From Janthinobacterium sp. 344 (GTDB lineage Bacteria > Pseudomonadota > Gammaproteobacteria > Burkholderiales > Burkholderiaceae_D), in contig NZ_FOKL01000013.1 of NCBI RefSeq assembly GCF_900112025.1, positions 58,909-122,908 on the forward strand: a stretch of 64,000 nt of DNA, written 5' to 3'. Of this stretch, positions 1-13,031 are shown in pieces (position 1 is the stretch's first letter; every line of letters begins with the position of its first letter). Position numbers and translations under genes: made by a program. Below the pieces are notes generated by a model. The model did no database searches. It saw only the letters and a list, made by a program, of their open reading frames with translations, and was not told the DNA's origin.

Positions 1-1424
1 TTGGCCACTGGCACCAGGTTGCCGTTGCCATTGCTTTCCTTGTCGGCGTCCGTCGACGCTTCCTTGCCGTAGATGGCCAGCCAGCCCGGATTGGTCATGA
101 CCTTGCCTTCAGTCTTGAACTGATGGCCGGACACTTCCGTGTAGCGCGTGGTGACCTGGAATTCCGCAGGCGGGAAGAACACGGCCATGAAGCGGCGCGT
201 GACCAGGTCGTACAACTTCTGTTCCGGCTCGGACAGGTTCTTCGGCGCGATCGTCGTCGGGATGATCGCGAAGTGATCCGAGATCTTCGTGTTGTCGAAG
301 ATGCGCTTGTTCGGCTTGACCCAGCCCTTGTCGATGATCTGCTTGGCGAACTGGTGGTAGTTGCTGTTTTCCTTGACCGTTTCCAGCGCCTGCAGCACGG
401 TCGGCATGTAGTCTTCCGGCAGGTGGCGCGAATCGGTACGCGGATACGTCAATACCTTGTGCTTTTCATACAGCGCCTGGGCCAGGCCCAGGGTGTTCTT
501 GGCCGAGAAGCCGAAACGCGAGTTCGCTTCGCGCTGCAGGCTGGTCAGGTCGAACAGGCCCGGCGCCATCGAGGTGGTCGGTTTCGATTCTTCCGTGACG
601 ATGCCTTGGCGGCCGCGGCAGGCGGTGGCGATCGAGTCGGCGGCGGCCTTGCTCCACAGGCGCTCGGCGCGCTTCTCGGGGTCGTTCTCGTCCTTCTTGA
701 ATTTCGTGTCGAGCCAGCGGCCTTCATAGATGCCGGCCGCGCAGACGAATTCGGCGCGCACTTCCCAGAAGTCGCGCGGGACGAATTTCTTGATCTTGTC
801 TTCGCGTTCGACGACGATGGACAGCGTTGGCGTCTGCACGCGGCCCACGGTCGTCAGGTAGAAGCCGCCCTCTTTCGAGTTGAACGCCGTCATGGCGCGC
901 GTGCCATTGATGCCGATCAGCCAGTCGGCTTCCGAACGGCAGCGGGCCGCGTCGGCCAGCGGCAGCATTTCCTCGTCGCTGCGCAGGTGCGCGAAACCGT
1001 CGCGGATGGCGCCCGGCGTCATCGACTGCAGCCACAGGCGCTTGACCGGTTGCTTGGCCTTGGCGTTTTGCGCGATCAGGCGGAAAATCAGCTCGCCTTC
1101 TCGCCCCGCATCGCATGCGTTGATGAGGGTGGAAACGTCTTTACGTTTGATCAGCTTGTTTAATACTTTGAGGCGCGCTTCCGTCTTCGGGATGGGATTG
1201 AGCGCGAAATACGGTGGAATCATCGGCAAGTGCGCGAAACTCCATTTGCCGCGCTTCACGTCGAATTCTTCCGGTACGGCGATCTCCAGCAAGTGGCCCA
1301 CCGCCGACGACAGGACGTATTCATCCGATTCAAAGTACTCATCGTGCTTGGTAAAGCCGCCAAGCGTCTTCGCGATATCGTTCGCGACAGAAGGCTTCTC
1401 GGCGATGATGAGGGTTTTTGTCAT
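1..1424 (-). CDS. topB: DNA topoisomerase III, 3' part outside window
   Basis: Type IA topoisomerase that relaxes and decatenates DNA by transient single-strand breakage through an active-site tyrosine. The N-terminus reads MTKTLIIAEKPSVANDIAKT, the TOPRIM start of TopB, and the acidic motif NACDAGREGELIF follows at about residues 103-115. The active-site tyrosine region reads LTYPRTDSRHLPEDY near residue 330. About 474 codons are present and the gene continues past the window edge, so the C-terminus cannot be judged. The ATG at 1424 begins the conserved motif directly. It lies downstream of dprA and smg on the same strand, a common betaproteobacterial order. Confidence 0.95.
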   Translation of the reverse strand, partial: MTKTLIIAEKPSVANDIAKTLGGFTKHDEYFESDEYVLSSAVGHLLEIAVPEEFDVKRGKWSFAHLPMIPPYFALNPIPKTEARLKVLNKLIKRKDVSTLINACDAGREGELIFRLIAQNAKAKQPVKRLWLQSMTPGAIRDGFAHLRSDEEMLPLADAARCRSEADWLIGINGTRAMTAFNSKEGGFYLTTVGRVQTPTLSIVVEREDKIKKFVPRDFWEVRAEFVCAAGIYEGRWLDTKFKKDENDPEKRAERLWSKAAADSIATACRGRQGIVTEESKPTTSMAPGLFDLTSLQREANSRFGFSAKNTLGLAQALYEKHKVLTYPRTDSRHLPEDYMPTVLQALETVKENSNYHQFAKQIIDKGWVKPNKRIFDNTKISDHFAIIPTTIAPKNLSEPEQKLYDLVTRRFMAVFFPPAEFQVTTRYTEVSGHQFKTEGKVMTNPGWLAIYGKEASTDADKESNGNGNLVPVA

Positions 1425-1716
1425 ATTTTTTAGTCTCGAAAAATGCTCTAGGATAGTTTCAGCATGCGCATCATACAGTGCATTGCCAGGCGCCGACGCT
1501 TTTGTCTGCGCAATGGCTTGTGACTTGTGGTCTTGTCAAGCGGCCAATGATAAGCGCCTATTGAAGAATTCAGCAAGTTATCTGCAAGCAAGAATGCGCA
1601 GGCGCAAACGCGGTGTCAAGCGTGCCCGGTGGTGCCGTGCATCTTAAAGGGGATGGCGCGGCAGCGGCGCCAGGGTCGGGCAAGCGGCTGCAGCGGCAGC
1701 CTATGACGATACTATA

Positions 1717-2181
1717 TTAGTGCAACAGGCGCGGGGGAAGATCGTCGTCGTCGACAAACAGGTCGTCGAACATCAGGGCATCGGGCTCCTTGCCCTGGCT
1801 CCACAGCAGCATCAGCACGATGACTTTCAGCTTGCCCAGCGAGACGGGCGCCTCGTCGAGCGCCAGCGCCCGTTCGATGACGATTTCGCGCTGCAGCGGC
1901 GAGAGCACCTTGGCGCTTTCGAGGAACTGGATGAAACCGATGGCGGCCGTGCCCAGCACGTCGCTTTCCTGCTGCACATAAAAACGCGTGCCCGTGGAAC
2001 CGGCCGTGAGGGTTTGCTCGACGCCGGCCATGGCGTTCAAGTCCGTCAGCCAGACGAGCGCTTCGGAAATCTCCACATCGTCGAAACCGACGGCCGACAG
2101 TTTGCGCGCCAGGACTGCCGGCTCGGGGCAGGCATCGGGGCGATAGTAAGTCTCGTAGAGGTACACCAGGATATCGAACAT
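1717..2181 (-). CDS. smg: Smg family protein (DUF494)
   Basis: A 154-residue acidic protein of the Smg/DUF494 family, whose molecular role is not established. The start MFDILVYLYETYYRPD and the acidic end (LFVDDDDLPP) are typical, and the length matches the family. It sits between dprA and topB on the same strand. Smg beside dprA is a widely conserved pairing in beta- and gammaproteobacteria, which supports the call but says little about function. The gap to dprA is 94 bases, so the two may share a transcript. Confidence 0.9.
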   Translation of the reverse strand: MFDILVYLYETYYRPDACPEPAVLARKLSAVGFDDVEISEALVWLTDLNAMAGVEQTLTAGSTGTRFYVQQESDVLGTAAIGFIQFLESAKVLSPLQREIVIERALALDEAPVSLGKLKVIVLMLLWSQGKEPDALMFDDLFVDDDDLPPRLLH

Positions 2182-2275
2182 GGCTCTACTCTAGCAGCTA
2201 AGTTCGCTGGCGCACAAGGGTGCGCACCGACAAAGGCCAAGCGTGCGGCGTGGCCGCCACACACGTGACAAGCTG

Positions 2276-3379
2276 TCATTTGCAGCGTTGAAACAGTCCT
2301 CCCGGCAAGCGTTCCACCCGGCCCGCCAGTTCCAGCGCCAGCAATTCACCCATCAGTTCTCCCATGGCCAGGCCGCTGCGCGCGGCCAGGGTATTGGCAT
2401 CGTGGGGGTCGTGGCCCAGCGCGGCCAGCAGCGGCGTGTCGGCCGCTTCCTGGACCACCGCGCCTGGAACGCCGCCCAGCCACTGCAGCTCCTGCAGCAC
2501 GTCATCGGCCGACTCGACGAGCTTGGCGCCCTGCTTGATGAGTGCATGACACCCCTTTGCCAGGGTGGCATGGATGGAACCGGGCAAGGCATACACGTCG
2601 CGCCCCTGCTCGCCGGCCAGGCGCGCCGTGATCAATGAGCCCGACTGCGCGGCCGCTTCGATCACCAGCACGCCGCGCGCCAGGCCGCTGATCAGGCGGT
2701 TGCGCCTGGGGAAATTACCGGGCATGGCGGGCAGGCCCAGCGCGTATTCGCTGACGATGCAGCCTTGTTCGGCGATTCTTTGCGCCAGATCAAGGTTACG
2801 TCGCGGGTACACGAGATCCGCGCCCGTGCCGATCACGGCCACGGTGGCGCCCGCGCCGCGCAAGCCGCCCTCGTGCGCGTGCGTGTCGATGCCCAGCGCC
2901 AGCCCGGAAATGATGGTCAGGCCCGCCGCGCTCAGCGCTTGCGCGAAGGCGGCCGCGTTCTGCATGCCTTGCCCGCTGGCATTGCGGCTGCCGATGATGG
3001 CCACGCCGGGACGCGACAGCAGCTCCGCCCGCCCCCGCACATATAACAACAGCGGCGGATCGGCGATTTCCAGCAGCAGGGGCGGATATGCGGGGTCGGC
3101 CAGGGTCAGCACGGCATTGCCGGGGCGCTGCAGCCACTGCAGGGTGAGCGCCAGCTGGCTGTTGGCCAGCGGCTTGGGCGGCTGGACGATGGCGCGCGCC
3201 ACGCCGGCCGGCACCACCTCGCGCAAGGCGTCGAACGGCGCGGCAAAGATCCGCGGCGGCAAGCCGAAGCGGGCCAGCAAGGCGCGCGCCGCCACGGGGC
3301 CCACGCCGGGCAAATACTGCAGGCGCAGCCAGCCCGCCAGTTCCGTGGCCGTGTCTGCCGATGTTGCAAGTGCATGCAT
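2276..3379 (-). CDS. dprA: DNA-processing protein DprA
   Basis: DprA binds incoming single-stranded DNA in natural transformation and loads RecA on it. The 367-residue product has an N-terminal helix-hairpin-helix-like part (LPGVGPVAARALLARFGLP), then the Rossmann core with GSRNASGQG, SGLALGIDTHAHEG and FPRRNRLISGLARG, and a C-terminal winged-helix-like segment (SGLAMGELMGELLALELAGRVERL). An upstream extension to 3556 in the same frame is open, but the ATG at 3379 gives the usual DprA beginning (MHALATSADTATELAGWLRL), so I chose it. A comM homologue lies elsewhere in the window; both fit a competence or transformation role. It is divergent from def. Confidence 0.93.
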   Translation of the reverse strand: MHALATSADTATELAGWLRLQYLPGVGPVAARALLARFGLPPRIFAAPFDALREVVPAGVARAIVQPPKPLANSQLALTLQWLQRPGNAVLTLADPAYPPLLLEIADPPLLLYVRGRAELLSRPGVAIIGSRNASGQGMQNAAAFAQALSAAGLTIISGLALGIDTHAHEGGLRGAGATVAVIGTGADLVYPRRNLDLAQRIAEQGCIVSEYALGLPAMPGNFPRRNRLISGLARGVLVIEAAAQSGSLITARLAGEQGRDVYALPGSIHATLAKGCHALIKQGAKLVESADDVLQELQWLGGVPGAVVQEAADTPLLAALGHDPHDANTLAARSGLAMGELMGELLALELAGRVERLPGGLFQRCK

Positions 3380-3694
3380 GACAACCCCGCTGCGTGCCGT
3401 GTCATCCCATGCTAGCGGCCTGGCACGCACGCGATGCCGACGCGCGCAAGGAAAGCGTGCAATGGCCGATAAAACGGCCCGCCATCCACAGCGCCATGGG
3501 GGTCTGTGATAAAATTTCCCTTTGGGGCAGACAAATCGACGCTCTGGCAAACGCATCTGCCGCGCCGTTGCGCCACACGCACCATAGCGTACTCAACTCA
3601 ATAACTGACCGCCCATACCGCCGTGCCATCGTCCGCATGGCGCAGGCATGAATAATCCGGCGCACCGGCGCCCACCTTAACCAGTCGAATTCGT
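3380..3694. other. Divergent intergenic region dprA/def
   Basis: This 315-base gap separates the starts of dprA (leftward) and def (rightward), so it should hold both promoters. On the minus strand TTGTCT and TATCAC are spaced by 17 bases around 3508-3536, a plausible weak promoter for dprA. I see no strong hairpin, repeat or small ORF with a ribosome binding site. Confidence 0.4.
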
Positions 3695-4237
3695 ATGTCC
3701 ATCTTAAATATCCTGCGCTACCCCGATCCACGCCTGCATACGGTGGCCAAGCCCGTCACCGTCTTTGACGAGCGCCTGCAAACGCTGATCGACGACATGG
3801 CGGAAACCATGTATGACGCCCCTGGCGTCGGCTTGGCCGCGTCGCAAGTCGACGAACACATCCAGATGATGGTGATCGACATCACCGAAGAGAAAAACCA
3901 GCTGCAAGTCTTCATCAACCCGGAAATCACCTGGGCCAGCGAAGAAAAGCAGGTCTACGACGAAGGCTGTTTGTCCGTGCCTGGCGTCTACGATGGCGTC
4001 GAGCGCCCGGCCCGCATCAAGGTGCGCGCCCTGGACCGCCACGGCAAGCAGTTCGAACTGGAAGCGGACGGCTTGCTGGCCGTGTGCATCCAGCATGAGA
4101 TGGATCACTTGCTGGGCAAGGTATTCGTCGAATACCTGTCGCCGCTCAAGCGCAACCGCATCAAGACCAAGATGATCAAGGAAATCCGCGGCCTCGAACG
4201 CGAAGCGAGCTTGCGCGCGCAGAACCGCCGTTTCTGA
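3695..4237 (+). CDS. def: Peptide deformylase
   Basis: Metalloenzyme that removes the formyl group from the initiator methionine of nascent proteins. The 180-residue product carries all three family motifs: GVGLAASQV near residue 46, EGCLSVPG near residue 90 with the metal-binding cysteine, and QHEMDHLLG near residue 132 with the two metal histidines and the catalytic glutamate. It is followed by fmt, which attaches the formyl group, so the pair covers both ends of the formylation cycle. A 129-base repeat element (4241-4369) begins four bases after the stop codon and separates the two genes. Confidence 0.97.
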   Translation: MSILNILRYPDPRLHTVAKPVTVFDERLQTLIDDMAETMYDAPGVGLAASQVDEHIQMMVIDITEEKNQLQVFINPEITWASEEKQVYDEGCLSVPGVYDGVERPARIKVRALDRHGKQFELEADGLLAVCIQHEMDHLLGKVFVEYLSPLKRNRIKTKMIKEIRGLEREASLRAQNRRF

Positions 4238-4240
4238 TAA

Positions 4241-4369
4241 CACCTGACCAAACCTACTGCGCGTCGCGACTTGCGGCTTGCGATGCTCACTGCCTCGGCG
4301 GCCCCGTGCCCAGCACAGTTCCGCTTCTCAGCCACAATTCGCTTCCGCTCGCTACGGTTTTGTAAGGTG
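4241..4369 (+). repeat. Stop-codon-anchored palindromic element, copy A
   Basis: A 129-base copy of an element also found at 13032-13149 (reverse) and 27944-28061. It begins CACCTGACCAAACC, contains TGCGCGTCGC and GCTTGCGATGCTCAC, and ends GCTCGCTACGGTTTTGTAAGGTG. The two ends are imperfect inverted repeats. It starts four bases after the def stop codon. This copy is the most diverged: its central part is about 11 bases longer and lacks the clean central hairpin seen in the other two. Confidence 0.8.
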
Positions 4370-4478
4370 TTAAAGGAGTTTTTGCAGTACTGCTGATAGA
4401 CTAAGCAACAGTCGTCGTAACACCACGCCAGCCTGGCGCCTCCGGCGCGGGCCTGCGCACCTCACGTCAAGGAATAAT

Positions 4479-5435
4479 ATGAAAGTGATCTTCGCAGGCA
4501 CGCCTGAGTTCGCCGCCACGGCCCTGAAAGACTTGCACGAAGCGGGCTTCGAGATTCCCCTGGTGCTGACCCAGCCCGACCGTCCTGCCGGACGCGGCAT
4601 GCAATTGCACGCCTCGGCCGTCAAGCAGTATGCGCAGCAGCATGGCATCGAGGTGCTGCAGCCGCTGTCCCTGCGCCTGGACAGCAAGGACCCGCAGCGC
4701 GCCGCCGAAGCGAAAGCGGCTCACGAGCGCCTGCTGGCCACCGACTACGACGTGATGGTGGTGGCGGCGTACGGCTTGATCTTGCCGCGCAGCACACTCG
4801 ACATCAAACCGTGCATCAATATCCACGGCTCCCTGCTGCCGCGCTGGCGCGGCGCGGCGCCCATCCACCGCGCCATCGAGGCCGGCGACGACGAGACGGG
4901 CGTGACCATCATGCAGATGGAAGAAGGCCTCGACACGGGTCCCATGCTGGCCATCGAACGCGTCCCCATCGAAGCGGCGGACTCCACCGCCACCCTGCAC
5001 GACAAATTGGCCAAGCTGGGCGGCAGGATGATCGTCGAGACCCTGCGCAAGATGCAGCAGCAGCCGCTCGAAGCCGTGCCGCAGCCGGAAGCGGGCGTCA
5101 CCTATGCGGCAAAGATCGCCAAGGAAGAAGCGGCGCTCGATTTCAGCCAGCCGGCCCTGGAACTGGGCCTGAAGATCCGCGCCTTCAATCCGTTTCCCGG
5201 CGCCTGCGGCCAGGTCGATGGCACCACCATCAAGATCTGGGCCGCCGAGGTGCTCGAAGCGGACAGCAAGGAAGCGCCGGGCCAGGTGCTGGCGGCCGAC
5301 GCCCAGCACGGCATCGTCGTGGCGTGCGGCAATGGTTCGCTGCGCCTGACGGAACTGCAAAAACCGGGCGGCAAGCGCCTGCCCGCAGCCGAGTTCATCA
5401 AGGGCTTCCCGCTGGAAGGCAAGCGTTTCGTTTGA
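4479..5435 (+). CDS. fmt: Methionyl-tRNA formyltransferase
   Basis: Transfers a formyl group from 10-formyltetrahydrofolate to Met-tRNA(fMet) for translation initiation. The 318-residue product has the usual family length. It starts MKVIFAGTPEFAATALK and carries the folate-binding and catalytic core INIHGSLLPRWRGAAPIHRA near residues 112-131, followed by GVTIMQMEEGLDTGP. The C-terminal OB-fold part follows (FNPFPGACG onward). The ATG is preceded by AAGGAATAAT, a good ribosome binding site. It follows def, and a strong terminator lies just downstream. Confidence 0.97.
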   Translation: MKVIFAGTPEFAATALKDLHEAGFEIPLVLTQPDRPAGRGMQLHASAVKQYAQQHGIEVLQPLSLRLDSKDPQRAAEAKAAHERLLATDYDVMVVAAYGLILPRSTLDIKPCINIHGSLLPRWRGAAPIHRAIEAGDDETGVTIMQMEEGLDTGPMLAIERVPIEAADSTATLHDKLAKLGGRMIVETLRKMQQQPLEAVPQPEAGVTYAAKIAKEEAALDFSQPALELGLKIRAFNPFPGACGQVDGTTIKIWAAEVLEADSKEAPGQVLAADAQHGIVVACGNGSLRLTELQKPGGKRLPAAEFIKGFPLEGKRFV

Positions 5436-5458
5436 TTCGGCACGCATGCCTGTGCCTA

Positions 5459-5491
5459 TAAAAAAGGGCTTGCCGCGGCAAGCCCTTTTTT
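5459..5491. terminator. Bidirectional intrinsic terminator
   Basis: A perfect stem GGGCTTGCC/GGCAAGCCC with a two-base loop is flanked by an A tract on the left and a T tract on the right. It can stop transcription from fmt (rightward) and from the convergent lipoprotein gene (leftward). Confidence 0.92.
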
Positions 5492-5508
5492 GCATCCGGC
5501 TGCGTCGC

Positions 5509-7989
5509 CTAGCGGCGCGAGACCTTCATCAGGCGCGCGCCCAGGGTGGACGACAGGCTGACCTCGAAGCGGCCACCGGCCGGCAAGGCGCTGACGTCGA
5601 CGCTGGCTTTGCCACCCGTCAAGTCACTGGCGACCACCGTCTTGCGGCCATCGGCGGCCACGTGCAGCACGGCGGCGTACGGTTCCGCCTCGGCATTCCA
5701 GGCCAGCGCCAGCTTGCCGCCGCTTTGCGCCGCATCGAACGTGGCACCGTTGGCGGCGGCCTTGCTGCGACGCGCCGGACGTTCCAGCTTGGCCAATGCC
5801 TTGCCGTTTGCCAGCACTTGCACGTCGCTGATGTCGCCCGGGTTGGCGAAGCTGACGCGGAAATGGCTCATGGCGCTGCCGCCGTGATCGGCCAGGGCGA
5901 CGGCATCGAAGGGCAAGTCGATAGTCTGTCCTGACGCCGTCAGCACGCGCAAGGTATACGCGTGTCCGCTGCCGCTGGCGGCGTCACCGATGCGCGCCGA
6001 CGAGGCAACGGCGGGACGCAGGCCCACGCCGGCTGGCGTGATGCGGCCGGAAATAGTCAGATACCCGTTCTCGGCAACGGACATGCTGGCGGCCAGCACC
6101 ATGCCGCCCGTCTGCTGCGTGCTGCGCTTCTCCAGGAATTGCTGCACCCGCGCATAGCTGTAGTCGGAGAACCAGGCACCGCTGCAATAGCTCATCACGT
6201 CCTTCATCGGCGTGCCGGCGCCATATGCCGCCTTGCTCAGCTGGCCGATGTTGTCCGCATAGCTGCTGTTGTACAGCGGCTGCGGTCCCAGGTTGCCGTT
6301 CGCATACGGATAGTCGGTGGCCGCGCCGGCAGGACCGCCGCAGGCAACGTGCTGCAGCGAGTGGTTGTGTCCCAGCTCATGCACAAGCGTCGTCAGCCAT
6401 TCAGGCCAGCTATTGCCGAACGGATCGAGCGAGGCGATATTCCTGAAGCTGGCGTCCACGCCGATGGCCGCCGTGAAATCGCCGCCACTGGTGCGCGGAT
6501 TGATGTACGCCAGGCCGGCGGCGCGTGTGGAGGACATGCGCGGCACGAAACCATAATAGTAGGCGCCGCTGTCTTCCTGGGCCCGCTTGTCGTTCAGGGT
6601 GGCCAGGGTCGTGTTCCACCAGCTGTCGGCCGTGCTGCTGCCCGGCACGCTCAGTGCGGCGCGCGTGGTGATGCTGATATTTTCCGCCGCATAGGGATAC
6701 ACGCGGGTCAGCGCCGTACGGATCACCTCGGCGTCAGGCAGCTGCGCCACGCCATCATCGGTGCTCAGCGGCACCAGCACCAGGCGGATTTTCGCCGCGC
6801 TGGCAACGACGGGCGCCGCCTCCTGGCTCACTTGCGTGCCATCATTGCCCACGGCGGTCACGCGCACGCGCACGCCGGGCACGATCCAGCTGGCTGGCAA
6901 GACGGCGCTGAAGTTGCCATTGAAACTGTAATCGCTTTTCTCTGTCGGCAGGACGGCCGGACCGCTCATGGGAACATTGCCCAGGTTGCTGCCATTGGCG
7001 GACGTGGCGCTCAGGGTCACGACCGGGCTGCTGCGTCCCGCCTGCGTGCCCAGCACGGACACGCGCACGGCGGCCGACTTGCCACGCGTCAGGCGCAAGG
7101 CCGTGTCGCTGGCGTTCAGGTTGAGTACCTGGGCGAAATCAATGCTGCCCAGGGTAAAGGCCGACACCGTGCCCGCATTGACGGCAACGCGCGACGCGGC
7201 CGACAGCAGCACATTGCCCGTCGCCGACGCCGGCGCGGAGAGGACCAATTGGCTGGCACTGGCGCTGGCGATGGTCGCCGGCGTGCCGCCCACGGAGGCT
7301 GCGCTGACCTGGTCCAGATGAGTGCCCTGCACCGTGACCGACATCGTCTGGCCACTGATGGCCGTGGTGATCGACGTTACTGTCACGCTGGCCAGCAGCG
7401 TATAGCTATCGGCGCTGGCCACATCGTTGTATGGACCGCGCACGGTCAACGGTCCCGTGGCCGCGCCCGCAGGCACCACGACCGTCACGCTGGTCGCGCT
7501 CTGGCTTTCTGGCGTGGCCGCCGCGCCGCTGCCGAACTGCACCGCCGTGACGGCGCCCATGCCGCTGCCGGCGATGGTGACGCTGGAACCGACGCCGCCC
7601 GTTGCCGGCGCCACGCCGGTGACGCTCAGCGGCACATACACATTCAGGTTGTAGCTGGTGGCCGACGTGCCACTGGCGCTGACGAGGCTCAGGGCGCCGG
7701 ACACGGCCACGCCCGGCATGGCCAGGGTGATGCTGGAATCGCTCGCGGCGCTGGTGGCGAGTGTCACGCCGCCCACCTGGAAGGCCGTGGCGCGGCTCAG
7801 ATTGCTACCTGTGACCACCACGCTGCCGCCAACGGCGATATTCGTCGCCGACACAGCCGTGACAGCAGGCAGCACGACGGGACTACCCGAGGTGGTCGCC
7901 ACCACGGTATCGCCACCGCCCCCCCCGCCGCCACCGCAGGCGGACAGGCCCAGCATGAGAAACAATGCAACAAGCAAATGGTTTTTCAT
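5509..7989 (-). CDS. IPT/TIG-repeat lipoprotein with metzincin-type zinc protease domain
   Basis: An 826-residue predicted outer-surface lipoprotein. The signal peptide ends in LSAC with the lipidated cysteine at residue 18, followed by a run of eight glycines. Residues about 40-270 contain repeated immunoglobulin-like IPT/TIG modules (patterns such as GTHLDQVSAASVGGTPATI). A protease domain carries HELGHNHSLQH at about residues 537-547 and a Met-turn-like DVMSYC near 598, as in metzincins such as the M66 group; the usual glycine in the zinc motif is serine. The start is the ATG in front of the signal peptide; an earlier in-frame start at 8088 would bury it. The substrate is unknown. The C8 tract encoding the glycines could slip. 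Confidence 0.8.
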   Translation of the reverse strand: MKNHLLVALFLMLGLSACGGGGGGGGDTVVATTSGSPVVLPAVTAVSATNIAVGGSVVVTGSNLSRATAFQVGGVTLATSAASDSSITLAMPGVAVSGALSLVSASGTSATSYNLNVYVPLSVTGVAPATGGVGSSVTIAGSGMGAVTAVQFGSGAAATPESQSATSVTVVVPAGAATGPLTVRGPYNDVASADSYTLLASVTVTSITTAISGQTMSVTVQGTHLDQVSAASVGGTPATIASASASQLVLSAPASATGNVLLSAASRVAVNAGTVSAFTLGSIDFAQVLNLNASDTALRLTRGKSAAVRVSVLGTQAGRSSPVVTLSATSANGSNLGNVPMSGPAVLPTEKSDYSFNGNFSAVLPASWIVPGVRVRVTAVGNDGTQVSQEAAPVVASAAKIRLVLVPLSTDDGVAQLPDAEVIRTALTRVYPYAAENISITTRAALSVPGSSTADSWWNTTLATLNDKRAQEDSGAYYYGFVPRMSSTRAAGLAYINPRTSGGDFTAAIGVDASFRNIASLDPFGNSWPEWLTTLVHELGHNHSLQHVACGGPAGAATDYPYANGNLGPQPLYNSSYADNIGQLSKAAYGAGTPMKDVMSYCSGAWFSDYSYARVQQFLEKRSTQQTGGMVLAASMSVAENGYLTISGRITPAGVGLRPAVASSARIGDAASGSGHAYTLRVLTASGQTIDLPFDAVALADHGGSAMSHFRVSFANPGDISDVQVLANGKALAKLERPARRSKAAANGATFDAAQSGGKLALAWNAEAEPYAAVLHVAADGRKTVVASDLTGGKASVDVSALPAGGRFEVSLSSTLGARLMKVSRR

Positions 7990-8653
7990 GGCCGGCAACC
8001 ATGGTCGAACAGCGCAAGGCTGGATGAGACGCGAGGGAAATGTGACATATTGGTGACTTTTGGTGAGAATTTCATTTCGAAGAACCAATATTATCGATGA
8101 ATTTAATTCCGAAAGACAACTATTAATGCTTTTGATTCAATTGGTTTTGATAATAATTAAGGTATCTACATTGCAATCTTTATTTAAAGCATTTTTGAAA
8201 CCGGCAGCGCTTCACTCTGCATTGTTTCAAATCAAGTTTGTTTCCAACAATCGCTATTGCCATTCGATCCATGAAAAAAAAAGGCGAGCGCGCGTAAATA
8301 ATGTGGAAAATTATCCACACGCTAGAGAGCATGCATTCTCACCAACTTTGTTGGAAGAATTAACGTTTTCAGTAAGATTTTCAGGAATGTAATTTTTAGC
8401 GGTGGTCCTGATGCGGACGGCGTGGCGCGCAATGTGTTGCAGGAATGGCAGCAAGGCGGCGAGCGGCCGCTTTTGCCCAAAACCAAAGCAGCCTGATGCC
8501 GTATAATTTTAGACCCGGTGAAATCAGGCGATTGCCACCTTCTGCCTGCCCTACCCGGGCCGGCACGCTCCGTCAGCGGATCCTGCTGGCCCGCAACCGC
8601 CTCGTACAGTCTTGTCACCGCGCCGCCGCCCGTTTGCCTATTGAAAGCATGAA
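7990..8653. other. Long AT-rich gap upstream of metH
   Basis: A 664-base non-coding gap between the divergent lipoprotein gene and metH. The section from about 8050 to 8400 is clearly AT-rich compared with its surroundings. The right part (8400-8650) returns to high GC and should hold the metH promoter and leader. I see no convincing gene, tRNA or known riboswitch core; no cobalamin, SAM or SAH riboswitch consensus was recognised by eye. Confidence 0.5.
8502..8507 (+). promoter_or_regulatory. Candidate -10 box for metH
   Basis: A perfect TATAAT lies about 150 bases before the metH start. No good -35 box is visible at 17 bases upstream. If used, the transcript would have a GC-rich leader of about 140 bases. 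Confidence 0.35.
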
Positions 8654-12448
<3,795 letters not shown>

Positions 12449-12578
12449 GCGCTCTGCTGATGCCCTCACTGGCGGACGGCGCGCGGAACTTTTCGCGCGC
12501 CGCGGCGCACTAACGCAGTATGCCGGCGGGCATGCTGCATGCCCGCTCCGGCCCGTTTCAAACTGGCAAGGAGGTAAT

Positions 12579-12950
12579 ATGGCAAGCAATTTCAAACTCA
12601 AACGCTGGCAGGATCAAATCATCCTGTTGCTGGGCCTGTGGCTGGTCGTCTCGCCTTGGGCCTTTTCCTATCCCGAAGGCTCGCCGCAGATGATCAATGC
12701 CTTTGTCTCCGGTCTGGTGATCGCCATCCTGGCCGCCTTCGACCTGTACAAGACCTATTTCTGGGCCGTCGTCGTCAACCTGCTGGTGGGCGTCTGGGTC
12801 GCCGCCTCGCCATGGATACTGCGGCTGGCCGACCAGCGCGTGATGATGTGGAACGAGCTGATCGTCGGCATCGCCGTCGTCGTGCTGGCCCTGTGGGAAC
12901 TGCGCACCGACCCCGAGCTGCACAAGCACTGGCCCGGCGCCGCCGCGTAG
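12579..12950 (+). CDS. SPW repeat membrane protein
   Basis: A 123-residue membrane protein with two SPW-type repeats. The first has WLVVSPWAFSY and the second WVAASPWILRL, each flanked by hydrophobic helices, giving about four membrane segments. The function of the family is unknown. The start is chosen because AAGGAGGTAAT sits right before the ATG. It follows metH after 130 bases, and a bidirectional terminator follows it. Confidence 0.88.
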   Translation: MASNFKLKRWQDQIILLLGLWLVVSPWAFSYPEGSPQMINAFVSGLVIAILAAFDLYKTYFWAVVVNLLVGVWVAASPWILRLADQRVMMWNELIVGIAVVVLALWELRTDPELHKHWPGAAA

Positions 12951-12956
12951 CGGCGC

Positions 12957-12995
12957 AAAAAAGCCCTGCCACGGCTAAGCCGTGCAGGGCTTTTT
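12957..12995. terminator. Bidirectional intrinsic terminator
   Basis: The stem AGCCCTGC/GCAGGGCT is extended by ACGGC/GCCGT around a short loop, with an A tract on the left and a T tract on the right. It closes the SPW gene. Confidence 0.9.
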
Positions 12996-13031
12996 AAAAT
13001 ACGAACAGCACCGCAGATACGCGACGTCTCA

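Noticed and set aside
1425..1716. Small gene between topB and smg
   Set aside because: Open frames there are short, lack a ribosome binding site and have no motif; the gap more likely holds the topB promoter.
5962..8100. Long plus-strand frame opposite the metalloprotease gene
   Set aside because: Low-complexity His/Arg/Gly/Ala composition and no start signal; the minus-strand gene has clear domains.
8508..8653. Cobalamin, SAM or SAH riboswitch in the metH leader
   Set aside because: Looked for the B12 box and the SAH and SAM core sequences; none could be identified. A covariance search would be needed for a firm negative.
12478..12502. Terminator behind metH (GGCGCGCG/CGCGCGCC stem)
   Set aside because: The stem is strong but no T tract follows, and the SPW gene close behind suggests read-through is possible.
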